Assembly (NCBI RefSeq): GCF_005871205.1
Contig: NZ_SWKM01000011.1
Location: 682,001 to 746,000 of the forward strand
From: Marinobacter alexandrii
GTDB taxonomy: Bacteria; Pseudomonadota; Gammaproteobacteria; Pseudomonadales; Oleiphilaceae
Reading direction: 5' to 3'
DNA: 64,000 nucleotides
Shown: one piece after another, positions 26,268 to 35,066 of the stretch
How positions within the stretch are numbered: position 1 is the stretch's first letter
Layout of the letters: each line of letters opens with the position of its first letter
Program-made: the position numbers and the translations under genes
The notes under the pieces: generated by a model
The model's input: the letters and a program-made list of their open reading frames with translations, nothing else
Databases searched by the model: none
Told to the model about the DNA's origin: nothing

Positions 26268-26684
26268 ATGGACCGCTTGTTTGAATTCGTTATAAACCAC
26301 TACATTCTGGTATCGCTTTTTGTGGCCTTCCTTTTGGCCATTCTGGTGCTTGAATCCCGTCGGGGTGGTGCAAAGATCTCAGCCCAAGGTGCGGTCAGCC
26401 TGATCAACAAGGATGAAGCCGTGGTGGTGGATATCCGTGATCGCAAGGAATTCGGCGAAGGCCGCATTACCGGTTCGGTCAACATCCCGCTGAACAGCCT
26501 CAAGAGCCGTGCGGCCGAGCTGAACAAGTTCAAGGAAAAGCAGATTATCGTCGCCGACAAGATGGGCCAGCACTCCGCCATGGCGGTGAAGCAGCTGAAC
26601 GCTGAAGGCTTTGCCAATGTAGTTCGCCTGAATGGCGGTGTCGCTGACTGGAAAGCCAGTAACCTGCCGTTGGTGAAAAAATAA
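26268..26684 (+). CDS. yibN: YibN-type rhodanese-domain membrane protein, cysteine-less
   Basis: 138 aa: one N-terminal membrane helix (ILVSLFVAFLLAILVL), then a rhodanese fold (VVVDIRDRKEFGEGRITGSVNIP; VVRLNGGVADW). The active-site loop reads VADKMGQHS; the usual Cys is Asp97 and the protein has no cysteine, so sulfurtransferase activity is not expected. As I recall E. coli YibN also lacks the Cys. It precedes secB as in E. coli, here without grxC between. Confidence 0.85.
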   Translation: MDRLFEFVINHYILVSLFVAFLLAILVLESRRGGAKISAQGAVSLINKDEAVVVDIRDRKEFGEGRITGSVNIPLNSLKSRAAELNKFKEKQIIVADKMGQHSAMAVKQLNAEGFANVVRLNGGVADWKASNLPLVKK

Positions 26685-26836
26685 CGGCAGTGACCGGCTA
26701 TTGATCTGAACCGCATTCTGCCGCACTGTTTCATATAAGCCGGCGGGGGCACGCAGTAAACTGTTCCGGCAGCATACTTCATAACTTTTTATAACAACGG
26801 GCCCTGAGCCCATGATTAAGAGCGAAAGGACTGAAC

Positions 26837-27340
26837 ATGGCTGAGAATGAGCAAGCCGCAGCAGGCAGTGAAAACCAGAATCAACCTCAATTTGCCCTTC
26901 AGCGCATCTATGTGAAGGACCTGTCTTTTGAATCGCCGAATTCTCCGCTGGTGTTTCAGGAGCAGTGGAAGCCGGAGGTTAATCTGGATCTGAACACCTC
27001 CCACAGCAAGGTCAGCGACAACCAGTATGAAGTCGTGTTGTCCATGACGGTTACCTCAAAGGTGGGCGAGAAGGTCGCTTACATTGTTGAAATCCAGCAG
27101 GCCGGTGTATTCATGGTCCAGGGAATCGACGGCGCGCAACTGGGTCAGATGCTGGGCGCATACTGCCCGACTATCCTGTTCCCCTACGCCCGCGAAGCGA
27201 TCGACGGCGTAGTGAACAAGGGCAGCTTCCCGGCCCTGATGCTGGCGCCGGTCAACTTCGATGCGATCTACGCCCAGGCGCTCAAGCGCAAGCAGGAAGA
27301 AGGCGCATCGGAAGCCAAGGAAGAGCCGCAGACCCATTAA
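26837..27340 (+). CDS. secB: SecB, protein-export chaperone
   Basis: 167-aa homotetrameric chaperone holding preproteins unfolded for SecA. Conserved FALQRIYVKDLSFESPNSP and the SecA-binding/structural GAYCPTILFPYAREAI are present. N- and C-terminal tails are polar and Glu/Gln-rich. AAAGGA precedes the ATG. Confidence 0.97.
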   Translation: MAENEQAAAGSENQNQPQFALQRIYVKDLSFESPNSPLVFQEQWKPEVNLDLNTSHSKVSDNQYEVVLSMTVTSKVGEKVAYIVEIQQAGVFMVQGIDGAQLGQMLGAYCPTILFPYAREAIDGVVNKGSFPALMLAPVNFDAIYAQALKRKQEEGASEAKEEPQTH

Positions 27341-27360
27341 CGGTTTCGCTTGGTGAAAAA

Positions 27361-27385
27361 AAAACCGGCCAATGGCCGGTTTTTT
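27361..27385. terminator. Bidirectional terminator between secB and trmL
   Basis: AAACCGGCC-AAT-GGCCGGTTT with T7 on the plus strand and a matching A-run upstream that becomes a T-run on the minus strand. Confidence 0.9.
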
Positions 27386-27404
27386 TATGCCTGGAACGCA
27401 GGCG

Positions 27405-27869
27405 TCAGGTTGCGCCGTCAAAGCCAAGCTGGCGCCAGGCTTCATACACTACCAGGGCGGCAGTGTTGGACAGATTAAGGCTGCGACTTTCCGGGCGCAT
27501 AGGTACCCGCAGGCGGCAGTCTGCCGCGAGCGCGTCCCGAACTTCCTTCGGCAGGCCTCGGGTCTCGGGGCCGAACATCAGGTAATCACCCGCCTGGTAG
27601 CGGATTTCGTGGTAGTGCTGGCTGCCCTTGGTGGTCAGGCCGAACAGTCGCTCAGGGCGTTCGGCCTCCAGAAAGGCGCTATAGCTAGAATGCACTCTTA
27701 TCTGCGCGTACTCGCTGTAATCGAGCCCGGCCCGGCGCATTTGCTTGTCCTCAAGACTGAACCCTAGGGGTTCAATAAGATGTAGCTGGCAGCCGGTGTT
27801 GGCACAGAGCCGGATAATATTGCCGGTGTTCGGCGGTATCTCCGGCTCGTACAGCACCACGTTCAGCAT
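27405..27869 (-). CDS. trmL: TrmL, tRNA (C/U34-2'-O)-methyltransferase
   Basis: 154-aa SPOUT methyltransferase modifying the wobble base of tRNA-Leu species. Trefoil-knot motifs: [31 protein letters not shown] and the SAM-binding [19 protein letters not shown]. It follows the thiolase by five bases. Confidence 0.93.
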   Translation of the reverse strand: MLNVVLYEPEIPPNTGNIIRLCANTGCQLHLIEPLGFSLEDKQMRRAGLDYSEYAQIRVHSSYSAFLEAERPERLFGLTTKGSQHYHEIRYQAGDYLMFGPETRGLPKEVRDALAADCRLRVPMRPESRSLNLSNTAALVVYEAWRQLGFDGAT

Positions 27870-27874
27870 TCAGC

Positions 27875-29053
27875 TTAGCGCTCCACGGCCAGCGCCACAC
27901 CCATGCCACCGCCAATGCACAGGGTCGCCAGGCCCTTGTGGGCATCGCGGCGCACCATCTCATGCAGCAGCGACACCAGAATGCGACAGCCGGAGGCGCC
28001 AATCGGGTGGCCCAGGGCAATGGCACCGCCATTGACGTTAACCTTGCTGGTGTCCCAGCCAAGGTCGCGATTGACGGAAATGGCCTGGGCGGCAAAAGCC
28101 TCGTTGGCTTCGATCAGGTCCAGATCCTCGATACTCCAGCCGGCGAGTTTAAGGCAGCGCTGGCTGGCCGGAATCGGGCCTGTGCCCATAATGGACGGAT
28201 CCACGCCGGCGTTGGCGTGAGCCTTAATGGTCGCGAGCGGAGTCAGGCCCAGTTCCTTGGCTTTCTCGGCGCTGCACACCATGACCGCGGCGGCACCGTC
28301 GTTCAGGGAAGAGGCGTTGCCTGCGGTGACGGTGCCATCTTTCTTGAACGCCGGCCGGAGCTTGCCCAGGCCTTCGCCGGTTACGCCATCCCGGGGACCT
28401 TCGTCTTTATTGACAACGATCGGATCGCCTTTACGCTGGGGAATCGATACCGGCACGATCTGGCCATCGAAATAACCTGCCTCCCGTGCCGCAACCGCTT
28501 TCTGCTGGGATGCAGCCGCAAATTCGTCCTGTTCTTCCCGGCTGATGCCATACTTCTCAACGATGTTCTCGGCGGTCACGCCCATGTGGTAGTCATTGAA
28601 GGCATCCCATAGGCCGTCGGTGATCATGGTGTCGATCATCGACCAGTTACCCATACGCTGGCCGTTACGGCTGTTGGGCAGGACATGGGGCGCCTGGCTC
28701 ATGCTTTCCTGGCCACCGGCAATGATCAGTTCGGCATCGCCGCAGCGAATGGCCTGGACCGCCATGTGCACCGCTTTCAAACCGGAGCCACAGACCTTGT
28801 TGATGGTCATGGCGGGCACCGAGGCCGGGATGCCGGCGTTGATGGACGACTGCCGGGCCGGGTTCTGGCCACAACCGGCGGCCAGAACCTGGCCGAGGAC
28901 AACCTCATTGATCTGGTCACCGGCGACTCCGGTTTCCTCCAGAATGGCCTTGATTACTGCGGTACCGAGTTGGTCGGCGCGGAGGCTGGACAGGCCGCCT
29001 CCAAAGGTTCCAATGGCTGTTCGCTTGGCAGCAACGATGACAACGTCACGCAT
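27875..29053 (-). CDS. Acetyl-CoA C-acetyltransferase (thiolase)
   Basis: 392-aa biosynthetic-type thiolase joining two acetyl-CoA. Active-site residues are visible: nucleophilic Cys in [14 protein letters not shown], His in [10 protein letters not shown], and Cys in [10 protein letters not shown]. Start at 29053 ([15 protein letters not shown]) matches family length; the upstream in-frame extension is not conserved in character. It may serve polyhydroxybutyrate synthesis or ketone metabolism; no phaB or phaC lies nearby. Confidence 0.92.
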   Translation of the reverse strand: MRDVVIVAAKRTAIGTFGGGLSSLRADQLGTAVIKAILEETGVAGDQINEVVLGQVLAAGCGQNPARQSSINAGIPASVPAMTINKVCGSGLKAVHMAVQAIRCGDAELIIAGGQESMSQAPHVLPNSRNGQRMGNWSMIDTMITDGLWDAFNDYHMGVTAENIVEKYGISREEQDEFAAASQQKAVAAREAGYFDGQIVPVSIPQRKGDPIVVNKDEGPRDGVTGEGLGKLRPAFKKDGTVTAGNASSLNDGAAAVMVCSAEKAKELGLTPLATIKAHANAGVDPSIMGTGPIPASQRCLKLAGWSIEDLDLIEANEAFAAQAISVNRDLGWDTSKVNVNGGAIALGHPIGASGCRILVSLLHEMVRRDAHKGLATLCIGGGMGVALAVER

Positions 29054-29176
29054 GGGCTTTCTCCGATTGACGGGCGCGGACCGAAAGTGGATCGGCGCCG
29101 GTGGAATGGACAACTGTTCGCATTGTATCCGGAAAACGTCAGGCGGCCAAAGCGGCCCGGCCTGATCCAGTCGTTG

Positions 29177-29923
29177 TTACATGTTCAGGCTGCGCCCACC
29201 GTCCACGGGCAGGATCTGGCCGGTTATGAACGGTGCATCGCACAGCAGGAAGGCGATAGTATCGGCAATATCTTCGGGGGTGCCGGTCCGCGCCAGCGGC
29301 GTTTTCTCCAAAATTGCCTGCCGGTGACCGCTGTCCAGCTTGCCCTCGCCTTCTGGCCAGAGGATAGCGCCGGGTGAAACGCCGTTGACCCGCACCGAGG
29401 GGGCCAGGTCCTTGGCCCAGGATTTAGTGAGTGCCGCCAGACCGGCTTTGCTGGCGGAGTACAGCGGATGCTGAGGTAGTGGGCGTTCACTATAGATGTC
29501 GATCAGGTTGACGACGCTTCCGGCGCCGTCACGCAGTGCCGGCAGGCAGGCCTGGAGCAGGAAAAACGGCGCTCGCAGGTTGGTGTTAAGGATGCTGTCC
29601 CAATCCTGCGCCGTGGCCAGCTCGGTTGGGTTGGGGTAGAACACCGAGGCGTTGTTCACCAGTCCGTTCAGTCTGCCCCAATGGGCGACCGAATGCTCGG
29701 CCAGCTGCTGAACCTCCGCCAGGTTGCTCAGGTCGGCCTGTAGGGTGACGGCCGAGCCGGGTCTTGTCTGATTCAGGTCAGCGGCCACCGTCTCAGCCTT
29801 TTGGTGCTGGCTGCGGTAATGGATGATCAGGTTCCAGCCGCGGGCGTGCAAGGTCTGCGCGGTTTTGGCGCCCAGACGATGGGCCGCGCCGGTGACCAGG
29901 GCGACGGGGGCAGTGTCGGCCAT
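29177..29923 (-). CDS. Pteridine reductase (FolM-like SDR)
   Basis: 248-aa short-chain dehydrogenase. Rossmann motif reads TGAAHRLGAKTAQ with an Arg where pteridine reductases have TGAAxRxG, which distinguishes them from FabG. Catalytic Tyr-x3-Lys is YSASKAG, and NNASVFYP replaces the common NNAG. Likely reduces dihydromonapterin or dihydrofolate with NADPH. Follows cca by 18 bases. Confidence 0.85.
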   Translation of the reverse strand: MADTAPVALVTGAAHRLGAKTAQTLHARGWNLIIHYRSQHQKAETVAADLNQTRPGSAVTLQADLSNLAEVQQLAEHSVAHWGRLNGLVNNASVFYPNPTELATAQDWDSILNTNLRAPFFLLQACLPALRDGAGSVVNLIDIYSERPLPQHPLYSASKAGLAALTKSWAKDLAPSVRVNGVSPGAILWPEGEGKLDSGHRQAILEKTPLARTGTPEDIADTIAFLLCDAPFITGQILPVDGGRSLNM

Positions 29924-29941
29924 GAAGACTCCTCGGGTTGT

Positions 29942-31063
29942 TTACGGGGTGATGGCCTGCTGAATACGCTGCAGGCGTTCCCGGCGAATGGCTTCGCCCA
30001 GGGCGCGGCCGGTAAAACCTTGCGCCATCAGAGCCTTGGGCTCGACCCCGGAGGCCGAGTTGGATGCCCTTTCCAGGCATTGGACGATTTGCTGGTCCGC
30101 TGGCGCCAGGGTGCAGGTCAGTACATTAAGGAGTAATGAGAATCGCTCAGGGCGACGCCAGAGATCGGCGGTGTCCAGCACTGCGTACAGCTCGTCGGCG
30201 CTCAGCGCGGGCCTGTTTTGCTCGCCACGGCCGGTGAGCGCAGGTAACACTGCTGCCACCAGCTGTGCCAGATTCTTGCAATCGTTAGGCGCTTTCAGGG
30301 CCTGGATACGTAGGCCGGATTGCCGCTCCGGTAGCGGCGACATCAATGCCGCAAAGCGCTCTTCGGTGCTACCATCCCGCTGGTGTACGCAATGCAGTGC
30401 GGCCATGGCGGGGGCGAAGGCCTGGTCTGGAACCAGCTCGGGAATCAGGATTGCGAGAGCGCCGGTGTCGTGCAGCACCTCGAAAAATGTGCCCGGTTCG
30501 TTCTCATGCAGCGCCCGCTGGATTTCCTGCCAGACCCGCTCAGCTACCAAATGATTTACCTCGCCCTCGGCCACCATAGTGCGCATCAAAGCCATGGTCT
30601 GGTCGCACACCCGGAACCCCAGGGGCTGAAGTCGAGCGGCAAACCGGGCGGTTCTGAGAATGCGCAGCGGGTCTTCGGCAAAAGCGTCGGATACGTGCCG
30701 CAGCAGCCGGTTTTCCAGATCCTGCTGACCGTTAAATGGATCGACGATGTGGCCCTGCTCGTCCCTGGCCATTGCATTGATGGTGAGGTCACGACGCTTC
30801 AGGTCGTCTTCCAGGGTGACATCGGGGGCGCTGTACACTTCAAAGCCATGATAGCCACGGCCCTGCTTGCGCTCGGTGCGGGCCAGGGCGTATTCCTCGC
30901 GGGAACCCGGGTGGAGGAAGACCGGAAAATCAGCACCGACCTGCTTGTATCCCTTTTTGAGCATGTCGCCGGGGGTTGCACCGACCACGACCCAGTCCCG
31001 ATCTTTGACCTCAAGACCAAGCAGTTCGTCGCGAACGGCGCCGCCAACCAGATAGATTTGCAT
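29942..31063 (-). CDS. cca: CCA-adding tRNA nucleotidyltransferase lacking the HD motif
   Basis: 373-aa class II nucleotidyltransferase that adds or repairs tRNA 3' CCA. Catalytic core complete: LVGGAVRDELLG, the DxD of VKDRDWVVVG, RRDLTINAMA, and the base-selecting DPLRILRTARFAARL region. In E. coli-type enzymes an HD phosphohydrolase domain follows with ...RFATLCHDLGKG; here the aligned stretch reads ERFAALMSPLPERQ, so metal-binding His-Asp is gone and the 2',3'-phosphatase/phosphodiesterase activities are not expected. ATG 31063 (MQIYLVGG) replaces a much longer upstream frame that overlaps a terminator. Confidence 0.92.
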   Translation of the reverse strand: MQIYLVGGAVRDELLGLEVKDRDWVVVGATPGDMLKKGYKQVGADFPVFLHPGSREEYALARTERKQGRGYHGFEVYSAPDVTLEDDLKRRDLTINAMARDEQGHIVDPFNGQQDLENRLLRHVSDAFAEDPLRILRTARFAARLQPLGFRVCDQTMALMRTMVAEGEVNHLVAERVWQEIQRALHENEPGTFFEVLHDTGALAILIPELVPDQAFAPAMAALHCVHQRDGSTEERFAALMSPLPERQSGLRIQALKAPNDCKNLAQLVAAVLPALTGRGEQNRPALSADELYAVLDTADLWRRPERFSLLLNVLTCTLAPADQQIVQCLERASNSASGVEPKALMAQGFTGRALGEAIRRERLQRIQQAITP

Positions 31064-31126
31064 GAAGGGATTCGTTCCTCTCGATAAATTGTTTAGCGAA
31101 TTATCCGCGACCGGCCCCTCAGAGGC

Positions 31127-31162
31127 AAAAAAAGCCCGGCCGGATGATGCCGGGCGGGCTTG
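31127..31162 (-). terminator. Terminator after the traF-like gene
   Basis: On the minus strand a GC-rich hairpin (GCCCGGC/GCCGGGC, extendable to AAGCCCGCC) is followed by seven T. It lies 20 bp past the stop of the outer-membrane protein and before cca. Confidence 0.85.
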
Positions 31163-31181
31163 TTGGGGGCTGCCTGGAAGC

Positions 31182-32432
31182 TTAGAACGCGGTGCCGAAC
31201 TCCAGGGCTGCACCCTTGTCGGTGTCGCTGACCAGAACACCCAGGTCCATCCGAACGCCTGCCAGATTCAGGCCCAGGCCGGCGGTGTACTGGGTTTCTT
31301 CTTCGATGCCGTCGTTGTTGTCATTGCTGGCCAGGTTGTGGCGAACACCAACGCGAAGCTGGGCATAGCGCCAGGCATCAAGCTCTGCGCCAAGGGCCGC
31401 CCACTGGGTATCGTCCTCGTAGCCAAAGGCTTCTTTTTTGGTCAGCTCCACGTCGGCGGTAATAACGTGGTAGTCGCCCTTGTGGGCAATGCCGGCGGTA
31501 ACCATCGGGTCCAGCTTCAGCGTGCGCTTTTGCTCGAGCGTCGGGTTGTTCTGGGCCGAATCCAGCTCCATCGGGATCAGGTTCTTGACGGCGAGGGCTG
31601 CCGTCCACTGCTTTTCTTCACCAAAGGCGTAGGCGGCACCCAGGTCCAGGTTGAAGCCGCTTTTCTCTGTCTGGTGTTCATCGCTGTCGAAGTCGTCATC
31701 GTCGAAGCCCGACACCGTCTCGGTGTACTGAAAGGTCTGCAGATTCACGAACTTTGGCGAGATTCCAAGGTTCAGGGCGTGGTCGTTGCCCAGATCGATA
31801 GCTCGGGCAAAGCCGACGCCGACTTCGGTTACCGCCGAGGCCAGGATCTTGGCGCGGGATTCCAGCTCGTTGGAGAAATTGGCGGGCAGTGTGCCGGCCT
31901 CAATCGCCGCCAGGCGAGCGTCGTCATCCTCGTCGTACTCGCCGCGGGCAGTCACAACCAGGTTGCCGTTGGCAAACACACCCACCGACAGGTTCCGTGA
32001 CGGCGCGGCGAGGGCAAGCCCGAGTGAGCCGTTGGCGCGTACTGTATCGCGGTCCACATCCTGCAGCTGCTGGCGCAGGGTTGCGGCGCCGTCCTGGGCA
32101 TCAGCGGCGTTGCCCTGATTGATGGCGCGATCAATGTCGTCGATGGTGTCCTGGATCTCATCAATCTGATCGCCGGTTTCTTCTTCATCGGCAACGCGGG
32201 CGTTGAACGACGGCAGCATCAGGCCGAAATCGTCTGTCCAGCTGTTTTGCTGGCCCGCCATCAGGGCGGGGTTCTTGGCTACGGCATCGGCAGGGTGAGC
32301 AGCGGCGACGCCGGTGCTGCCCATGGCAAACGAGCGGGCAGATGAGAACTGCTGCGGGCTTGCCAGCAGCTGGGCGCTGGCGACCGACAGGCCAATGGCG
32401 AGCGATAGCTTGGTCAGACGAATGGTGTTCAT
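31182..32432 (-). CDS. TraF-like (TraF_2) outer-membrane beta-barrel protein
   Basis: 416-aa exported protein: signal peptide ending SAQLLASPQ, then the FSSARSFAMGSTGVAAAHPADAVAKNPAL motif of FadL-like/TraF_2 proteins, an acidic coiled region (about residues 80-125), alternating beta strands, and a C-terminal Phe. The family is often labelled conjugal transfer protein TraF, but no conjugation genes are here and the name is not evidence of transfer. A chromosomal envelope protein of unknown function is the safe reading. Confidence 0.8.
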   Translation of the reverse strand: MNTIRLTKLSLAIGLSVASAQLLASPQQFSSARSFAMGSTGVAAAHPADAVAKNPALMAGQQNSWTDDFGLMLPSFNARVADEEETGDQIDEIQDTIDDIDRAINQGNAADAQDGAATLRQQLQDVDRDTVRANGSLGLALAAPSRNLSVGVFANGNLVVTARGEYDEDDDARLAAIEAGTLPANFSNELESRAKILASAVTEVGVGFARAIDLGNDHALNLGISPKFVNLQTFQYTETVSGFDDDDFDSDEHQTEKSGFNLDLGAAYAFGEEKQWTAALAVKNLIPMELDSAQNNPTLEQKRTLKLDPMVTAGIAHKGDYHVITADVELTKKEAFGYEDDTQWAALGAELDAWRYAQLRVGVRHNLASNDNNDGIEEETQYTAGLGLNLAGVRMDLGVLVSDTDKGAALEFGTAF

Positions 32433-32683
32433 TAAGGCAGTGTCCTTTAAAGCATAAAAACAGGAAAAGTGCGTGATACAGCAGGTTAGAGTAGTTTTCT
32501 GGCCGGAACATGACCGATGCGGTAACGGTTTGTTTTTGATCTGTAAACGGAGGCAGTTTATTGCCGCTTGCCTGGCGGGTTCAGGGTAGGGGTTCGACTG
32601 GGATGCAGGGTTATCAGCAGGTTATAAAAACTGGCGTGAATTTTTCATGGAATTGCCGAAATGATGTTTTCGGAGAGTAAACC

Positions 32684-33220
32684 ATGAACCTTCGCTGGAT
32701 AGCCGTTTCTATTCTTGTCCTGGCACTCGCCGCGTGCGCCCCGATTGGCGGCTATCAGGATGCCGGCCAGCGTGACGACCAACTGGAGCCGATCACCGTT
32801 CGGGTCAGCGGTTTTGGCACCTACGAAGACTCCGCCAAGGATCGTCTCAATACACGCAAGCGGCTGCTGGCACGGCGCGCCTCCCAGCTGGATGCCTATC
32901 GTAATCTGGCCGAACGGGTTTATGGCACGGTGATTTATGGTAGCTCCACAGTGAACGATTTCGTGCTCAACAACGACAACTTCCGCACCTACGTCGACAG
33001 CTATATTCGCGGCGCCAAGATGGTGGCAGTGAACGAACACAGTGACGGGGTTGTCGAGACGGTGATGGAGCTGAAGCTGGAACCGCGGTTTCGGGCTTGT
33101 GTCTCGGAGGTTGGCGATGATCAGGTTCAGGATCTTTGCCCAATCCCCATGCCTCGGGACAACGACAGCGTAGGCGATGTGCAGAGCCGAGGTGTTGATT
33201 CACTGTACTACCTGGACTGA
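32684..33220 (+). CDS. flgP: FlgP-like LPP20-family lipoprotein
   Basis: 178-aa lipoprotein: lipobox LALAAC at Cys18, then an LPP20-type domain with NTRKRLLARRASQLDAYRNLAERVYGT. Vibrio FlgP proteins of this type build the outer-membrane basal disk of the flagellum, together with FlgO and FlgT. The following gene is flgT-like, which supports the call. No other flagellar genes are in the window. Confidence 0.72.
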   Translation: MNLRWIAVSILVLALAACAPIGGYQDAGQRDDQLEPITVRVSGFGTYEDSAKDRLNTRKRLLARRASQLDAYRNLAERVYGTVIYGSSTVNDFVLNNDNFRTYVDSYIRGAKMVAVNEHSDGVVETVMELKLEPRFRACVSEVGDDQVQDLCPIPMPRDNDSVGDVQSRGVDSLYYLD

Positions 33221-33334
33221 GCGCCGGTACTTCGGTGAACTGCTGGGTGAGCTGCTGGGTGAGCTGGAGTGTGCATTGAGTTGAGAGTGGGTGGCGTAAA
33301 GCCCCCGACATTTACGTTTTTGAGGTTTTCGGTC

Positions 33335-34531
33335 ATGGCAGCAAGGCGCGTCCTGTTGGCGTTTCTACTGGTCTTCGCGGGCATCAGTCAGGCGGCGGTG
33401 CTTGAGGGTGTCGGCCACGGAACCATTGTAAATGGTGATCTGGAAACCGCCCGCGCCGAGGCTTATCAGGCTGCGCTTCGTGATCTGGCCCTGCAGTACG
33501 AGGCCCGGGTCAGTACCCGGGATACCATGGAGAATGGTGTGGTCACTGAATCCCACATGCAGGTGGCTGCCAGCGCCCGGGCTCACAATGCCCGAGTGGT
33601 GGGCGAGCAGCGCAGTGGCAATCTTATGCGGGTGACCGTTCGCGCCGAGGTCTCCGAAGCTCAGGCCAGCTGTGGCACGGGCGAGGCGGCTGGATTGAAA
33701 AAGCGGGTGGCGGTGACCGGGTTCCCACTGCTCTACCCGGACCAGGCCCGAATTGGGCGCCTTGATGATGCCGGCGAGATGTTGCCGCAACAGGTGCAGG
33801 CCAGGTTGCGTGAAGACGGCAGCGTTCAGGTGCTGTCCGCCACCAGCACCCGTCTGTTTGGGGACCTTCTGAATGCGCCCACTACGCAGCAGGGTGACAA
33901 TCGCCTGACCAACGTGGTTCAGGTGGCCCGGGAGCTGGGCGCCCAGTTTGTGGTGACCGGTGTTATTCGCGATCTTGGGGTTGCCGATCCTTCGGCCTGG
34001 GGCACGTCCGTGCTGGACCGGATGCAGCGTGGCATTGGTGTCGCCGACCAGAACCGACGATTTGTAGTCGACCTTGTGGTGTTTGACGGCTTCAGCGGTT
34101 CGCCGGTTTACCAGCAGCGTTTTGCCGCGTCCGCGGAGTGGAACGCACGCCCCGGTGCCTCGGATGGATTTGGTTCGGAGGGATTCAAGCAGACGGCTTA
34201 CGGCCAGTCGGTCAACTCGACTCTGGATGAGATGGCAAGCGCGGTGACCAATGCACTGGCGTGTCAGCCGTTTATGACCCGTATTACCCGTGTCGACGGC
34301 AATCGGGTGACCCTGGCTTCCGGTGCAACCGCAGGTCTGCGCCCCGGTGATCAGCTGAATCTGTACCGCAGCGCCCAGTACCTGGATTCGCTCGGCGGCA
34401 CACCAGAGCTCACGGATACCCGACTCTCGGTTACCCTGAATAACGTGCATCCGGATTTCAGTAATGGTCGCATGCCGCAGATTGGCGGGCAGGTGAACAT
34501 TCAGCGGGATGACATCGCCATCATCTGGTGA
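33335..34531 (+). CDS. flgT: FlgT-like flagellar H-ring/assembly protein
   Basis: 398-aa secreted protein. Signal peptide (LLAFLLVFAGISQA), an N-terminal domain with the LPP20-like ARAEAYQAALRDLALQYEARV, a middle domain (RVAVTGFPLLYPDQARIGRL; GAQFVVTGVIRDLG) resembling a TolB-N/FlgT_M fold, and a C-terminal beta domain (LASGATAGLRPGDQLNLYR). In Vibrio FlgT forms the periplasmic H ring that lets MotX/Y/PomAB assemble. Start 33335 follows GAGG by nine bases; an upstream in-frame ATG gives a non-signal leader. Confidence 0.82.
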   Translation: MAARRVLLAFLLVFAGISQAAVLEGVGHGTIVNGDLETARAEAYQAALRDLALQYEARVSTRDTMENGVVTESHMQVAASARAHNARVVGEQRSGNLMRVTVRAEVSEAQASCGTGEAAGLKKRVAVTGFPLLYPDQARIGRLDDAGEMLPQQVQARLREDGSVQVLSATSTRLFGDLLNAPTTQQGDNRLTNVVQVARELGAQFVVTGVIRDLGVADPSAWGTSVLDRMQRGIGVADQNRRFVVDLVVFDGFSGSPVYQQRFAASAEWNARPGASDGFGSEGFKQTAYGQSVNSTLDEMASAVTNALACQPFMTRITRVDGNRVTLASGATAGLRPGDQLNLYRSAQYLDSLGGTPELTDTRLSVTLNNVHPDFSNGRMPQIGGQVNIQRDDIAIIW

Positions 34532-34552
34532 GCCAGGCGCTGGAAAGCAAAC

Positions 34553-34570
34553 GCCCGGCGGGTGCCGGGC
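34553..34570. terminator. Hairpin between flgT and sufE
   Basis: GCCCGGC-GGGT-GCCGGGC perfect stem 22 bp after the flgT stop and 35 bp before the convergent sufE stop. No T-tract. Confidence 0.5.
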
Positions 34571-34604
34571 GAGAGAAAGTGGCGCTTAAGAGTTAACTCG
34601 GGAT

Positions 34605-35066
34605 TCAGGCTGCCGCTTCGGCAGCGGCGATGTCGCGAATTTTGCCGACCATGGCGCGTAGACCGTTACCACGGGTTGGAGAGATGTGACGGAACAGGTC
34701 GAGGCTTTCGAACAGCTCGTCGATGTCGGTAGTCAGCAGTTCCCGGGGCGATTTGCCGTTCAAGGCTACCAGGATGATGGCCGCAAGGCCGCGCACGATC
34801 ATCGCGTCGGAATCAATCAGCAGGAACAGTTTGCCGCTGGCCTCATCGTAATGATGAATCAGCCACACCTGGCTCTGGCAGCCATGGACATAGTTGTCTT
34901 CTACCCGGGCCTCGTCCGGAAAGGCCGGTAGCTGCTTGCCCAGGTCGATGATGTAGGCATAACGCTCTTCCCAATCGTCCAGAAACTCGAACGCATCGGT
35001 TACGTCGCCGACGGTGGTTTGGGTGCCGAGTGGGTTGTTCTTGAAGTCCTGTTCGGTCGCAGTCAT
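34605..35066 (-). CDS. sufE: SufE, sulfur acceptor for SufS
   Basis: 153-aa SufE. It takes persulfide sulfur from SufS on a conserved Cys, seen in VHGCQSQVWL. Its ATG overlaps the sufT stop by one base (TAATG). Last gene of the operon, unlike E. coli where sufE is also last but sufT is absent. Confidence 0.95.
   Translation of the reverse strand: MTATEQDFKNNPLGTQTTVGDVTDAFEFLDDWEERYAYIIDLGKQLPAFPDEARVEDNYVHGCQSQVWLIHHYDEASGKLFLLIDSDAMIVRGLAAIILVALNGKSPRELLTTDIDELFESLDLFRHISPTRGNGLRAMVGKIRDIAAAEAAA

Noticed and set aside
31182..32432. Conjugation machinery suggested by TraF similarity
   Set aside because: The TraF_2 label is historical; there are no tra, mob or relaxase genes and the protein looks like a chromosomal outer-membrane barrel.
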